NCBI GenBank assembly: GCA_013694695.1
Contig: JACDBX010000045.1
Location: 1 to 57,467, forward strand
Length of the DNA: 57,467 bases
Source of the DNA: Gemmatimonadales bacterium
Lineage (GTDB): Bacteria; Gemmatimonadota; Gemmatimonadetes; Gemmatimonadales; GWC2-71-9
Direction: 5' to 3'
Shown here: positions 16,539 through 24,845 of the stretch, one piece after another
Numbering within the stretch: position 1 is the first letter of the stretch
Layout: each line of letters opens with the position of its first letter
Translations under genes and position numbers: made by a program
The notes under the pieces: model-generated
The model's database searches: none
Told to the model about the DNA's origin: nothing
Seen by the model: the letters and a program-made list of their open reading frames with translations, nothing else

Positions 16539-17635
16539 CGGCGCTCGGTTCGAGCGGCGACCACCTGTTCGGGAACGAGGTAGCGAAGCAGGCGCACGCC
16601 ACCGGGAAATTGCTCGGCAAGCAACAGGTGGGATCCGTCGAATCCCAGTGCATTGCCCCGGCTCGGCGCGACGACTCGCCGAATCACGCCGTCGCCATCG
16701 ACCACCTGGAAGGCGCGGGTCGAGTCGAGCGCGAGTCCGTTCTTCTCGATCAGGAACATCCCCGGTCGCATCGGCATCACCGCCTCGAACGGCGGCTTGA
16801 GCGCGGCGAAGGGGAGCTGCCGCGCGGTCGCACGGTATTCCTCCGGAAACCGGTTGATGTGCATCTGGCGGTCCATCTCCTGCACCGGGAGTATCGGGTC
16901 GGGGAGGCGCACGCTCTTCCGTGTTTTAGCGCCGCCCGGCGGATGCCACTCGATCTGGTTCTGGTCAACTCGCGCGATCCACAGCGTGCCGTCACGCTCC
17001 ACCCCCCACTGATCGTGGCCAGCGAGCGCGAGCCGGAGCATGCGGGTCCCCCCGGGCGTGGCCACCTCGGCGAGGTCCACCGGCGCAAGGAATGCCAGGG
17101 TATCGAACCGGGTCAGCATCGCATCGCTGCGCACCACCGCAGCACTGTCGCCCAGACCGCGACCCTCGGGACCGGGTGGCGGTCCGATCTCGAAGTACCA
17201 CTGACCGGCCGCATCGCGCGCCCGGGGGAATGCGCCGACGAGCGCGTCTGGTGCCGGATGGGAATCAACCGGTGTGCCCGCCGGCAACCATGACGTGAAG
17301 CGCCGCGTGCTCCAGTCGCCGACGATCACAGTGTCGCCGATCGCCGTGAGGACCGTTGGCCCGGGCGACGGCGCGTCAGGAGATCCCGCGAAGGGCGTCG
17401 CGGTCCGGTTGGTGAAGTCGATCACCCGTACCGCACCCTCTTCCGGCGCCAGCACCACCCAGCGACCGTCGCTGAGCGGTGCAGCCGCCGATACTCCGAC
17501 CACTGGCACCACCACGGTGTCGGCGGTCGGCGCGAGCAGCACTTCGGGCGGCGGAGGCGCGGGCTTGCTGCACGCCGACAGCGCAACCGCAGTGGCCAGC
17601 CCGAGCAGGCCCGGGATCGCGCGCGGAACTCTCAT
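16535..17635 (-). CDS. lipoprotein with beta-propeller-like repeats
   Basis: 366-residue exported protein. The start ATG 17635 overlaps the upstream stop (ATGA), and a lipoprotein signal follows at once (GLLGLATAVALSAC, then SKPAPPPP). The body alternates strands and Gly/Asp turns (WVVLAPEEGAVRVIDF, GDTVIVGDWSTRRF), as in secreted 6-bladed propellers, but no enzyme motif is visible. It is coupled to the Vgb-like propeller gene. The longer frame to 17914 is a shadow of that gene. Confidence 0.75.
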   Translation of the reverse strand: MRVPRAIPGLLGLATAVALSACSKPAPPPPEVLLAPTADTVVVPVVGVSAAAPLSDGRWVVLAPEEGAVRVIDFTNRTATPFAGSPDAPSPGPTVLTAIGDTVIVGDWSTRRFTSWLPAGTPVDSHPAPDALVGAFPRARDAAGQWYFEIGPPPGPEGRGLGDSAAVVRSDAMLTRFDTLAFLAPVDLAEVATPGGTRMLRLALAGHDQWGVERDGTLWIARVDQNQIEWHPPGGAKTRKSVRLPDPILPVQEMDRQMHINRFPEEYRATARQLPFAALKPPFEAVMPMRPGMFLIEKNGLALDSTRAFQVVDGDGVIRRVVAPSRGNALGFDGSHLLLAEQFPGGVRLLRYLVPEQVVAARTERR

Positions 17636-18651
17636 GGGACCAGCTGCACGGCGCGCGCCGGCACCGGTACGCGTCCGATGGTGTTGAGGTCGGAGCCGTA
17701 CCAGATCATGCGTGTCGGCGCGTGGAATACCATGTGACGGATCGTATTGGCCGCTGCATCGCCGACCGGTTGCTGCACGGTGAACTGCCGGGTGCGGGAA
17801 TCGAAGGCAACCATCCGATTGGGCTTCACCCCGGTCTCCACGTACCAGAGTCGGTCCTGGTCGTCCACGGTCATCGCGTAGGGCAGTGCCAAAGGCCCGG
17901 CGGGACTGGTCCATTCATCAACGCGGCGTGAGGCCGGGTCGAGCCGACCGAGATATCCCCGCGCATAGTCGACATACCATATCGCGTCGTCGGACGTGAT
18001 CGCGATGCGGCGGGGCCGTGCACCCTCGGGCAGGGTGTACTCCACCAGCTTGAGCGTGGCCGGATCGATCATGGCCAGTCGGTTGGTGCCGAACTCGCAG
18101 AACCAGGGTCGTCCGCGAGAATCGATCGAGATGCCGTACGGTCGGCTCCGATCGGCGTCCACCCTGATGAGATCGATTTTCCCGGTGGCCGTCGCGAGGC
18201 GGCCAGCATGGCCGGCCTGCTGCGCCGTGAACCAGATGTGACCCTTCCCGTCGAACACCAGCGTGTGCGGATCACCGACCGAGTTGTCGGGCATCGGGTA
18301 GCGGGTGATGGCTCCGGTTGTTGGGTCGAGGCGCCCGATCATCCCGTTGCGATTGCCGGCAAACCACACCATTCCTGCCTGGTCGACGATCTGGTTGTGC
18401 GGATTGGTGCCGGAATCGATCTCGAACCGGGTGAACTCGCCTGAGCGGGGATCGAGGTTCGCGATGTAATTCCCCACCTGCCCCACGAACCACACCTTGC
18501 CATCGGGGGCGACGAACGGATCTCGTGGTCGCGAGCGCTCCCACGGCACCTCCCATTCCTGCACCGCGAGGTTGGACTGCTGGGCCGCGCCAGGTGTGGG
18601 CAGGAACGCCGCGGCGACAATCATCGCGAGGGTGCTGGTCATGGTGCGCAT
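17632..18651 (-). CDS. exported Vgb-like (virginiamycin B lyase-type) beta-propeller protein
   Basis: 339-residue secreted protein with a signal peptide ending TPGAAQQ. Repeats of the type GKVWFVGQVGNYIANLDP, GMVWFAGNRNGMIGRLDP and GHIWFTAQQAGHAGRL build a seven-bladed propeller of the virginiamycin-B-lyase/streptogramin-lyase fold. The family is used for many secreted proteins, so antibiotic cleavage should not be assumed. The ATG at 18651 is chosen because a GGAGGAG box precedes it; the open frame continues upstream to 18801 without coding signs. It is first in a two-gene operon. Confidence 0.85.
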   Translation of the reverse strand: MRTMTSTLAMIVAAAFLPTPGAAQQSNLAVQEWEVPWERSRPRDPFVAPDGKVWFVGQVGNYIANLDPRSGEFTRFEIDSGTNPHNQIVDQAGMVWFAGNRNGMIGRLDPTTGAITRYPMPDNSVGDPHTLVFDGKGHIWFTAQQAGHAGRLATATGKIDLIRVDADRSRPYGISIDSRGRPWFCEFGTNRLAMIDPATLKLVEYTLPEGARPRRIAITSDDAIWYVDYARGYLGRLDPASRRVDEWTSPAGPLALPYAMTVDDQDRLWYVETGVKPNRMVAFDSRTRQFTVQQPVGDAAANTIRHMVFHAPTRMIWYGSDLNTIGRVPVPARAVQLVP

Positions 18652-18848
18652 ATGGACTCCTCCCGGAATGATCCACTCTCGATTCACCCAATCTACGGCC
18701 TTTGCGACGCAGGGGATTCGCACCTGTGCAGACGTGTGCAGCGCCGTTCGGGGCCGCCGTCTCCCCCAAAACCGGGGCCAACGGCTGCGCTCCCGACGCA
18801 TCGCATCCCGGTGCGGCTACCCGCAGCCGACCATAGATGAGGGCAACG

Positions 18849-19340
18849 ATGGAACTCGAAACGCTGGAAAAATTGTATGTCGACGAGCTCAAGGATCTCT
18901 GGAGCGCCGAGAACCAGATCCTCAAGGCCCTGCCGAAGATGATCAAGGCAGCGTCCCACCGCGAGCTCAAGCAGGCCTTCACCGCCCACGAGAAGCAGAC
19001 CAAGGAGCACGTGAAGCGCCTCGAGCAGGTGTGTGACAAACTCGGATACTCACCCCGCGGGAAGAAGTGCATCGGCATGGAGGGCCTGCTCAAGGAAGGT
19101 TCGGCGCTGATCAGCGAACGGCCCGACCCGGACGTTCTCGACGCCGGCCTGATCTCGGCGGCACAACACGTCGAGCACTACGAGATGGCGGGATACGGGA
19201 CGGCGAGAACCTGGGCGCGGCTGCTGGGATACGACGACCAGGCCGACATCCTGCAGAAGACGCTCGATGAGGAGGGGGATACCGACAAGCTCCTGACCGA
19301 GCTTGCCGAGAAATCGATCAATATCCAGGCGGTCGCCTGA
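18849..19340 (+). CDS. ferritin-like YciF/DUF892 family protein
   Basis: 163-residue four-helix protein of the YciE/YciF type, a ferritin-like fold linked to stress in enterobacteria. Characteristic parts are ETLEKLYVDELKDLWSAENQ at the start, HVEHYEMAGYGTARTWA in helix three and LDEEGDTDKLL at the end, with Glu/His positions suitable for a di-metal site. ATG 18849 is preferred over ATG 18837 because GAGG lies 6-7 bases before it. It stands alone, divergent from the Vgb-like gene, with a hairpin terminator and tRNA-Cys following on the opposite strand. Confidence 0.9.
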   Translation: MELETLEKLYVDELKDLWSAENQILKALPKMIKAASHRELKQAFTAHEKQTKEHVKRLEQVCDKLGYSPRGKKCIGMEGLLKEGSALISERPDPDVLDAGLISAAQHVEHYEMAGYGTARTWARLLGYDDQADILQKTLDEEGDTDKLLTELAEKSINIQAVA

Positions 19341-19347
19341 GGACATG

Positions 19348-19378
19348 AAAAAGCCCGTCCTCCATGCGGGGGACGGGC
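19348..19378 (-). terminator. intrinsic terminator of tRNA-Cys
   Basis: Read on the minus strand, an 11-bp stem (arms 19368-19378 and 19353-19363, one G-U pair, loop of 4) is followed directly by TTTTT (19352-19348). It starts 3 bases after the tRNA discriminator, a textbook Rho-independent terminator. On the plus strand the same hairpin lies just past the YciF-like gene and could serve it too, without a T-tract. Confidence 0.85.
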
Positions 19379-19380
19379 AG

Positions 19381-19451
<71 letters not shown>

Positions 19452-19462
19452 GAAGAGCGCGG

Positions 19463-19491
19463 ATTCTAGCCCCGCCCGCGGTTCCGGGCAA
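19463..19491 (-). promoter_or_regulatory. sigma-70-type promoter of tRNA-Cys
   Basis: On the minus strand, -35 TTGCCC (19491-19486) is separated by 17 bases from -10 TAGAAT (19468-19463). The -10 ends 11 bases before the mature tRNA 5' end, so transcription would start at or a few bases before the tRNA. Confidence 0.7.
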
Positions 19492-19500
19492 ACGTCCGGG

Positions 19501-19926
19501 TCAGGCGGGGCCACCGACGCGACCCGCAAATACGCCGATGCAGCGATCCTCGACCACCATGATCCCTGCCTCCCGCAGCCGCCGTGCAGCGTCGGCATCT
19601 GCCAGACCGGTCTGGAACCAGACCGCCCGCGGGCGCCGGTCCGGTGCCATGGCGAGCACATCGTCGGCTACCCCGGGAAGGGCATCGACGCGACGGAAGA
19701 CGTTGACGATGTCGGGCACCACGTCGAGCGCGGCCAGGTCGGGGACACTATCCCGGCCCAGGGCGGAGGTGATCGTCGGGTTGACGGGACGGACGTCGTA
19801 ACCGAGTTGCTGCAAGCGCCGTGGCACCGCGTGCGCGGCCTCATGCAGTTCCGTGTCATCCTTCATCCCCACCACGGCAATCGTGCGGGCCGCGCGGAGC
19901 AGCTCCGGAATTTCCGAATCATCCAT
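19501..19926 (-). CDS. CoA-binding domain protein (YccU type)
   Basis: 141-residue stand-alone CoA-binding Rossmann protein. It shows the opening TIAVVGMKDD, then GYDVRPVNP, VPDIVNVFRR, AVWFQTGLADADAARR and VVEDRCI near the end, as in the YccU/succinyl-CoA-synthetase-alpha-like small proteins. It has no catalytic domain; the role in this family is not well defined. The ATG is at 19926, and it ends 50 bases before the tRNA-Cys 5' end on the same strand. Confidence 0.9.
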   Translation of the reverse strand: MDDSEIPELLRAARTIAVVGMKDDTELHEAAHAVPRRLQQLGYDVRPVNPTITSALGRDSVPDLAALDVVPDIVNVFRRVDALPGVADDVLAMAPDRRPRAVWFQTGLADADAARRLREAGIMVVEDRCIGVFAGRVGGPA

Positions 19927-19977
19927 CCTGGGTCAACTCCCCCATAAAAAGAACCGCCACGGCCACCGTCGACGCGA

Positions 19978-20145
19978 TCACCGAGAGCGCCCGTCGGTGA
20001 ATCCTGCCACGCTCGTGACCAGGAAGATCACCAGCAACAGAAAGAAGAGGATCTTCGCGATCGACGCCGACGGACCGACCACGCCGAACCCGAACACCGC
20101 CGCCACGAGCGCCAGCACGAGGAAGATGACTGCGAACCATCTCAT
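19978..20145 (-). CDS. DUF1328 small membrane protein
   Basis: 55-residue protein with two hydrophobic helices (FAVIFLVLALVAAVFGFGVV and AKILFFLLLVIFLVTSVAGF), the classic DUF1328/YtjA pattern found widely in proteobacteria and relatives. ATG 20145 is chosen because GAGGG lies 5 bases before it; an ATG at 20166 would add 7 residues. Function is unknown in the family. It is a single gene between the CoA-binding protein and the flavin oxidoreductase. Confidence 0.85.
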   Translation of the reverse strand: MRWFAVIFLVLALVAAVFGFGVVGPSASIAKILFFLLLVIFLVTSVAGFTDGRSR

Positions 20146-20257
20146 GGCATCCCTCTGGTAGAGCATCCGGGTTGCAGCATCGAACTCGTTCCTGAGGATT
20201 GACGGCCGAACGGTGCGCCGCCGACACAGCAGCGGTTGCCGTGGAGTGCGGCCCCGT

Positions 20258-21475
20258 TCAACGATCGGCCCGGAACAGGCGCAAATCGGACGGTGGTGCG
20301 CCGAGGCACGCGGAGGCGAGGAGACGCGCAGCTACCACTGCGAACGTGATGCCGTTTCCCCCGTAGCCGAGTGCGTACCATGCGCCCGGCATGCCGCCGA
20401 CCGGCCCGATGATCGGCAGGCCATCGTCGGTCGCGACAAACGTCCCAGCCCACGAGAACTCCATGCTTGCGCCGAGCGCGGGGAGCATCCGATCGAGCTT
20501 GCGTTGCAGCATGCGGGTCCGCTGCGGCAGCAGCCGATCGCGGTCGTCGGCAGACGTGAAGTCGACATCGCCGCCTCCCACCAGGATGCGCCGCTCGTCA
20601 GTGGTTCGCAGGTAGGTGTACGGCCGTCGTGTTTCCCACACCATGCAGCCATCCTCCAGCGGACCGAGATCGTCGAGCGGTTCGGTGACCATCGCGTATG
20701 TGCTGTGGCGCGTGACCTGGGAGCCGAGCAGTGACTCCGGAACCTCGTACCCGATTGCCAGCACGACTTGTCGCGCCTGGAGCGGGCCGCGGTCGGTCTC
20801 GATCACGAAACCGCCCTCGGCCGGGACCACACGGGTCGCCGTTGTTCGCGGCATGAGGCCGCCACCGCGCGCGAGGGTGCGCGCCAGCAGTGCGCGGCAG
20901 AGCCGCACCGGATCGACCACCGCGGCGTGCTCATTCCGCAGGGCCCCTCGCGAGAGAAGCCCGTAGCGACGGCGCACCTCGGCCGCGCTCCATTCTGCCA
21001 CTTCAAATCCGGCGGCCGTGCGCGCCGCCACCTCCCTCGTCACCTCTGCTGCGCCCGCCTTCGACGTCGCGAGATAGAGTGAGGGACGCGGCGCATACCC
21101 GCAGTCATCCCCGAGCGAGCGGACGATCTGGCTGAGTTCCCGCACGGCATCAAAGCAAAGGGTGTACGCACGCCTCGCATCGTCCGCGCCGGTGCGTGCG
21201 GTGAGCTGGTAGAGCTGGGTATCGAGTTCGTACTGCACGAGGGCAGTGCTGACTGCCGTGCTGCCGTAGCCGGGGGCGCGGCGATCGACGAGTGTCACGT
21301 CGAGGCCTGCGTCGGTGAGGCGATCCGCCACCATAACTCCGGTGATCCCCGCGCCAATCACCGCCACGTCACATTGTGCGCGGCGCACTTCCGGCTGTTC
21401 GGCCAGGCCATTCCGGACCAGCCACCATGGCGCGCCGGAGTGGAGTTTCCGGGGATCGTCGAGGAGGTTGATCAC
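20258..21475 (-). CDS. FAD-dependent amine/amino-acid oxidoreductase (DAO family)
   Basis: 405-residue DAO-fold flavoprotein. The FAD motif DVAVIGAGITGVMVADRL lies near residue 35, and the C-terminal flavin segment FVATDDGLPIIGPVGGMPG with ALGYGGNGITFAV is conserved in glycine-oxidase/sarcosine-oxidase/YurR-like enzymes. GTG 21475 overlaps the upstream stop (GTGA), and the longer frame to 21610 is a shadow. There is no Rieske domain at the C-terminus. It is the last gene of the CopC-Sco1-CtaG run, an unexpected partner for oxidase assembly; the substrate is unknown. Confidence 0.9.
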   Translation of the reverse strand: MINLLDDPRKLHSGAPWWLVRNGLAEQPEVRRAQCDVAVIGAGITGVMVADRLTDAGLDVTLVDRRAPGYGSTAVSTALVQYELDTQLYQLTARTGADDARRAYTLCFDAVRELSQIVRSLGDDCGYAPRPSLYLATSKAGAAEVTREVAARTAAGFEVAEWSAAEVRRRYGLLSRGALRNEHAAVVDPVRLCRALLARTLARGGGLMPRTTATRVVPAEGGFVIETDRGPLQARQVVLAIGYEVPESLLGSQVTRHSTYAMVTEPLDDLGPLEDGCMVWETRRPYTYLRTTDERRILVGGGDVDFTSADDRDRLLPQRTRMLQRKLDRMLPALGASMEFSWAGTFVATDDGLPIIGPVGGMPGAWYALGYGGNGITFAVVAARLLASACLGAPPSDLRLFRADR

Positions 21476-21882
21476 TGCTCGTGCGGGGCTGTCGGCCCGG
21501 GTTCGACGGTGAGCGTCAGCAGCCGCCGGCAACTGTCGCACGTCATCGGGATCGGACCGTCGATACTTGGAAACCCGAAACCGCCTCCGATCGCCTGCGG
21601 GGCGGCGCACTTGGGACAGGCCACCCCCACCCGCCCGAGCCGCGCGGCAACGCGGAGCTGCTTCACGGCAATCACGATCGCCGTGAGAAGCGCCAGCGGA
21701 ATGCCCACCAGGTGGATGATCGGGATCGGGATCAGCGCGGCCGCGGCCGCGGCACCGATCAAGAGCGCAACAATCGCGCGCCGGGTGCGCTGACGGGGCG
21801 AGAACACCGTCACGGTGGTGGTGGCGTGGGTCGACGCGGCGCCATCGGTGCTCAGGGTAAGCGTGGCGCTGCGTTCAGGCAC
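21472..21882 (-). CDS. membrane-anchored zinc-ribbon protein
   Basis: 136-residue protein with two adjoining membrane helices (ALLIGAAAAAALIPIPII and GIPLALLTAIVIAVKQL), then a four-Cys zinc site (CPKC and CDSC, 27 residues apart) at the cytoplasmic or soluble end. The GTG start at 21882 overlaps the end of ctaG by 8 bases, and its stop overlaps the oxidoreductase start (GTGA). I do not recognise a family. Position in the copper/oxidase operon suggests a metal-related or assembly function, but only by association. Confidence 0.7.
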   Translation of the reverse strand: MPERSATLTLSTDGAASTHATTTVTVFSPRQRTRRAIVALLIGAAAAAALIPIPIIHLVGIPLALLTAIVIAVKQLRVAARLGRVGVACPKCAAPQAIGGGFGFPSIDGPIPMTCDSCRRLLTLTVEPGPTAPHEQ

Positions 21883-22669
21883 CGGCGTTGCTCCGGGTGT
21901 GGGCGGTTCCCCTGAAGAATATGACGGCGGTGGCGATCCACAGGGGGATGTCGCCGAACAGCTTCATCGTCAGGCCGGCAAGCTGGATGTCCTCGTTGGC
22001 GGAGAAGTGGGGGACGACGCGGGGCGCCAACTCATACAGCTCGTAAAGGGGCCAGTCGCTGAAAACCATCATCATTGCGGGAATTGTCGGGATGATCGTC
22101 GCGGCGAAGAGAAATCCCATCTTGCCGAACATACCGAGCCGGCCGATCGGTGCGGGCGCCGCGATCGGCCACCAGAGCAGCAGTCCCGCCACCAACCACG
22201 CGAGATCGATCCCGAACGATCCGAGCTGCGTCGTCATTGCGCCATCGACCACCGAGGGGAAGTGGGTCACCACCACCAATGTGTCGTAGGCAACGAGGGC
22301 GATGAGTGGGTGCGCCAGCAGGCGAAATGCGCCGAACGTCCGTGACCCGGGGCGTGCGGAGTGAGGCCAGCCGTCGTCGGGGATGCTGCGGATCAGCGCT
22401 GGCGCCACCAGCAGCGTGAGCAGCAGGAACTGCAGGGTGTGGACCGACGCGAGATAACCGGCTCCCAGCTTGCCGACCGGCCAGTCGAGCGTCGCCAGCA
22501 GCGCCACCATGGCGGTCAGGAACCATCCCCATGGGCGGGTTGACCATCGCTGCGCGCGACCCAGCAGGTACCAGGCGACGCCCAGCACCACCACGGCGAG
22601 ATGCACGCCGGGATACCACTGCCAGGTCCAGCTCCACGGTTCGCCGGTCGCGGCGCACCACCATTGCAT
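21875..22669 (-). CDS. CtaG-type cytochrome c oxidase assembly membrane protein
   Basis: 264-residue, about seven-helix protein of the caa3_CtaG family (Bacillus CtaG type). Family features are the aromatic/His positions WQWYPGVHLAVVVLG, VHTLQFLLLTLLVAPALI and a late PMMMVFSDWPLYELYE-like loop. CtaG helps deliver copper to cytochrome c oxidase. The start ATG 22669 lies 2 bases after the Sco1 stop. With CopC and Sco1 upstream it forms a coherent copper-supply operon; the oxidase subunits themselves are not in this window. Confidence 0.9.
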   Translation of the reverse strand: MQWWCAATGEPWSWTWQWYPGVHLAVVVLGVAWYLLGRAQRWSTRPWGWFLTAMVALLATLDWPVGKLGAGYLASVHTLQFLLLTLLVAPALIRSIPDDGWPHSARPGSRTFGAFRLLAHPLIALVAYDTLVVVTHFPSVVDGAMTTQLGSFGIDLAWLVAGLLLWWPIAAPAPIGRLGMFGKMGFLFAATIIPTIPAMMMVFSDWPLYELYELAPRVVPHFSANEDIQLAGLTMKLFGDIPLWIATAVIFFRGTAHTRSNAGA

Positions 22670-22671
22670 CG

Positions 22672-23295
22672 CTAGTCTGTTCCCGCGTCGGGGGGGCGAC
22701 CGAATGCCACCAGCTTCGGGATGTCCTCGGCCCAGTCGCGCTGCCGGGTTCCGAACGGGTACTGCACCCGGGCGAGGCCGTCGCGCGTGAACGCGATGAC
22801 CTGCGTCGCGTGGCCGACGCCATAATGATTGCGCTCCTGCGCAGCAGTCCGAAGGGCGGGAATCAACCCGAGCTGCGCCTGCGCATCGGCGATCGTGGCG
22901 CTGTCGCCTGTGAGACCGACGAATCGCGAGTCGAACCCCGTGACCCAGCGGTCGAGCACCGCGAGCGAATCACGGGCCGGATCGGTCGTCACGAACACGA
23001 CCATCACGTCACGCTGCACGTCGTCCGGCATCTTGTCGAGCACGGCAGCAATGTTGGCGAGGTGCACCGGACAGATGTCAGGGCAGTGCGTGTACCCGAA
23101 GAACAGCAGGGTCACGCGGTCGGCGGTGGCCTGCACGAGATCGAAGGGCTGGCCGCGCGAATCGGTGAACACGAGCGCCGGTTTCGGCAACGGACGGTCC
23201 AGCTCTGCGCCCCGGAACGGACCCGACGAGGGGGGTGCGCCGGGTGCGCAGGCAGCGATCGCCAGGGTGGCGATCACCGCCCTGCCGAAGCGCAT
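22672..23295 (-). CDS. Sco1/SenC-type copper chaperone lipoprotein
   Basis: 207-residue lipoprotein (signal ATLAIAACAPG) with a thioredoxin-like SCO domain. The copper ligands are visible: CPDIC (CxxxC) in YTHCPDICPVH, and the distal His in YGVGHATQVIAF. SCO proteins load or reduce the CuA site of cytochrome c oxidase. ATG 23295 shares its A with the preceding stop (TGATG); a GTG one codon upstream (23298) would give the GTGA overlap common here. Confidence 0.92.
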   Translation of the reverse strand: MRFGRAVIATLAIAACAPGAPPSSGPFRGAELDRPLPKPALVFTDSRGQPFDLVQATADRVTLLFFGYTHCPDICPVHLANIAAVLDKMPDDVQRDVMVVFVTTDPARDSLAVLDRWVTGFDSRFVGLTGDSATIADAQAQLGLIPALRTAAQERNHYGVGHATQVIAFTRDGLARVQYPFGTRQRDWAEDIPKLVAFGRPPDAGTD

Positions 23296-23654
23296 CACTC
23301 GACCGGGTTGATCGTGAACGCGTACGTCCCGCGAATGGCGTGGCCGTCTGCACCGGCAGTGCGCCACCGCACCAGGTAACGGCCCGCCGGAAGCGGCCGG
23401 GCGAGCTTCCCTTCGACCATCGTCGGCTTCGCCCCCACCGCGACCGCGAGCTTGGCCACCTCGGTAGAGTCCTGCGCGAGGATTGAAACCGCCGACAGCT
23501 TGATGTTGACCGGTGCCGAGAAAGTGAGGGCGACCTTGGAAAGCGGCGCGTTCACCACTTCGTCCTTGCCGGGAAAGGAGCTAACGAGGCTGAGATGCCA
23601 CGTGCCCGCGGCGAGGAGGACAGCAGCAGCGAGAGCGACCAGGGACCTCGGCAT
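23295..23654 (-). CDS. CopC-domain periplasmic copper-binding protein
   Basis: 119-residue exported protein with a signal peptide (VALAAAVLLAAGTW). Like CopC/YobA, the mature part begins with a His (HLSLVSSFP) and has the family ending GRYLVRWRTAGADGHAIRG followed by YAFTI. It is probably a periplasmic copper carrier feeding Sco1 and CtaG, whose genes follow directly. ATG 23654 is preceded by GAGG at 6 bases; the frame upstream to 23705 lacks coding signs. As first gene of the run it probably has the operon promoter in the 83-base gap upstream (a TATTAT-like element near 23703-23708). Confidence 0.88.
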   Translation of the reverse strand: MPRSLVALAAAVLLAAGTWHLSLVSSFPGKDEVVNAPLSKVALTFSAPVNIKLSAVSILAQDSTEVAKLAVAVGAKPTMVEGKLARPLPAGRYLVRWRTAGADGHAIRGTYAFTINPVE

Positions 23655-23737
23655 CTGACACCTCGGGCAAATGTGTGGCGGAGTGGCTGGACAGGGCCCA
23701 GACATAATAAACGCCGCCTGCTACATGGGAGTTTCGC

Positions 23738-24799
23738 TCAGGAATCGAGCAGCACGCCGAGCGGCTCCAGCGACGGGATCCGATCGACAATCACCTTGAC
23801 CATCACCGTGAGCGGCACGGCCAGCACGGCCCCGGTGATCCCCCACACCCAGCCCCAGAAAAGAAAGCCGAGAAACACCGCGACCGGGTTGAGCGGGAGG
23901 CGGCGTCCCATGAGGGTCGGTGTCACGATGTTCGCCTCGATGAGGTTGATCGCGAAGAATGCCCCCACGGCCATGAAGGCCTGGGAGGGCGCATCGAAGG
24001 ACACGAGGCCGGCGAGGCCGATGATGACCATTGTCGCGATCGCGCCGATGTAGGGGAGGAAGTTGAACACTCCCGCAACCACGCCCCAGAGTCCGGGATT
24101 CGGCATCCCGATCAGCAGGAGCGCTCCGTAGGTGCAGAGCCCCACGCCCACGTTGATCATCGCAGCGGTGAGCAGGAACGTCGACATCTGCGCCTGCATG
24201 TCTCGCAGGAGGTCCTGCACGTTGCTGTGATGCCGCCGGTGCACGAACTCCGCGACTTTCTCGCGGAACCGCTCACCCTGCGCCAGCAGGAAGAAGCTCA
24301 GGAAAATCACCGTCGCAAAGCTGCCCAGGAAGTGCAACGTCGTGCCGGACACCTTCGACATCAACCCGTCCTGGGCAACCTTGACGGAGCGGACGGGGTC
24401 GTTGTTCGGGCTGGTGATCTCCTCGACCTTCTCGGCGGTGCGCTGCAGCTTCTCGATTGGCTTCATCAGACGATTGATCTTCACCTGCGCAGTGGTGAGG
24501 GTGCGGGGCGCCCGCTCGATCCACGACGCGGCCGGCGTCGCAAAGAGGTAGACAAGGGTTCCGAAGGCGATCACGGTGCCGAACACCACCACGCCCGCCG
24601 CAAGGCTCGTGGGGACCCTGCGTCGTACCAGCCAGCGCACCGGTTTCGCGAGCAGCAGCGCGAAGAGCGCGGCCACGGCCACCGGGAGCAGTAATGCACT
24701 CGCCAGGCGCATGGCAGTGATCGCGAGGATGATGAAAATGCCGGGCAACGCCCACCGCTGGATCAGGCCGAGCGGTGTGCCGGGCGTCGGACTTGTCAT
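23738..24799 (-). CDS. AI-2E family transporter (PF01594 type permease)
   Basis: 353-residue membrane protein of the AI-2 exporter-like superfamily: N-terminal helix pair (IFIILAITAMRLASALLLPV, ALFALLLAKP), a charged amphipathic middle (about 110-210) and a C-terminal block of helices ending with the family sequence LEANIVTPTLMGRRLPLNPV then FWGWVWGITGAVLAVPL. Members transport quorum signals, Na+/H+ or unknown solutes, and the substrate cannot be predicted. It is likely monocistronic, with a 46-base gap to the upstream Omp85 gene. Confidence 0.92.
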   Translation of the reverse strand: MTSPTPGTPLGLIQRWALPGIFIILAITAMRLASALLLPVAVAALFALLLAKPVRWLVRRRVPTSLAAGVVVFGTVIAFGTLVYLFATPAASWIERAPRTLTTAQVKINRLMKPIEKLQRTAEKVEEITSPNNDPVRSVKVAQDGLMSKVSGTTLHFLGSFATVIFLSFFLLAQGERFREKVAEFVHRRHHSNVQDLLRDMQAQMSTFLLTAAMINVGVGLCTYGALLLIGMPNPGLWGVVAGVFNFLPYIGAIATMVIIGLAGLVSFDAPSQAFMAVGAFFAINLIEANIVTPTLMGRRLPLNPVAVFLGFLFWGWVWGITGAVLAVPLTVMVKVIVDRIPSLEPLGVLLDS

Positions 24800-24845
24800 C
24801 GGTCACTCCAGCCGCCGGTGCGCCGTGGGGCGCGACGCGCCGTAA

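Noticed and set aside
17632..18651. Virginiamycin B lyase (antibiotic resistance) call
   Set aside because: The fold matches, but this propeller family is broad and the protein is exported in a lipoprotein operon; resistance should not be inferred.
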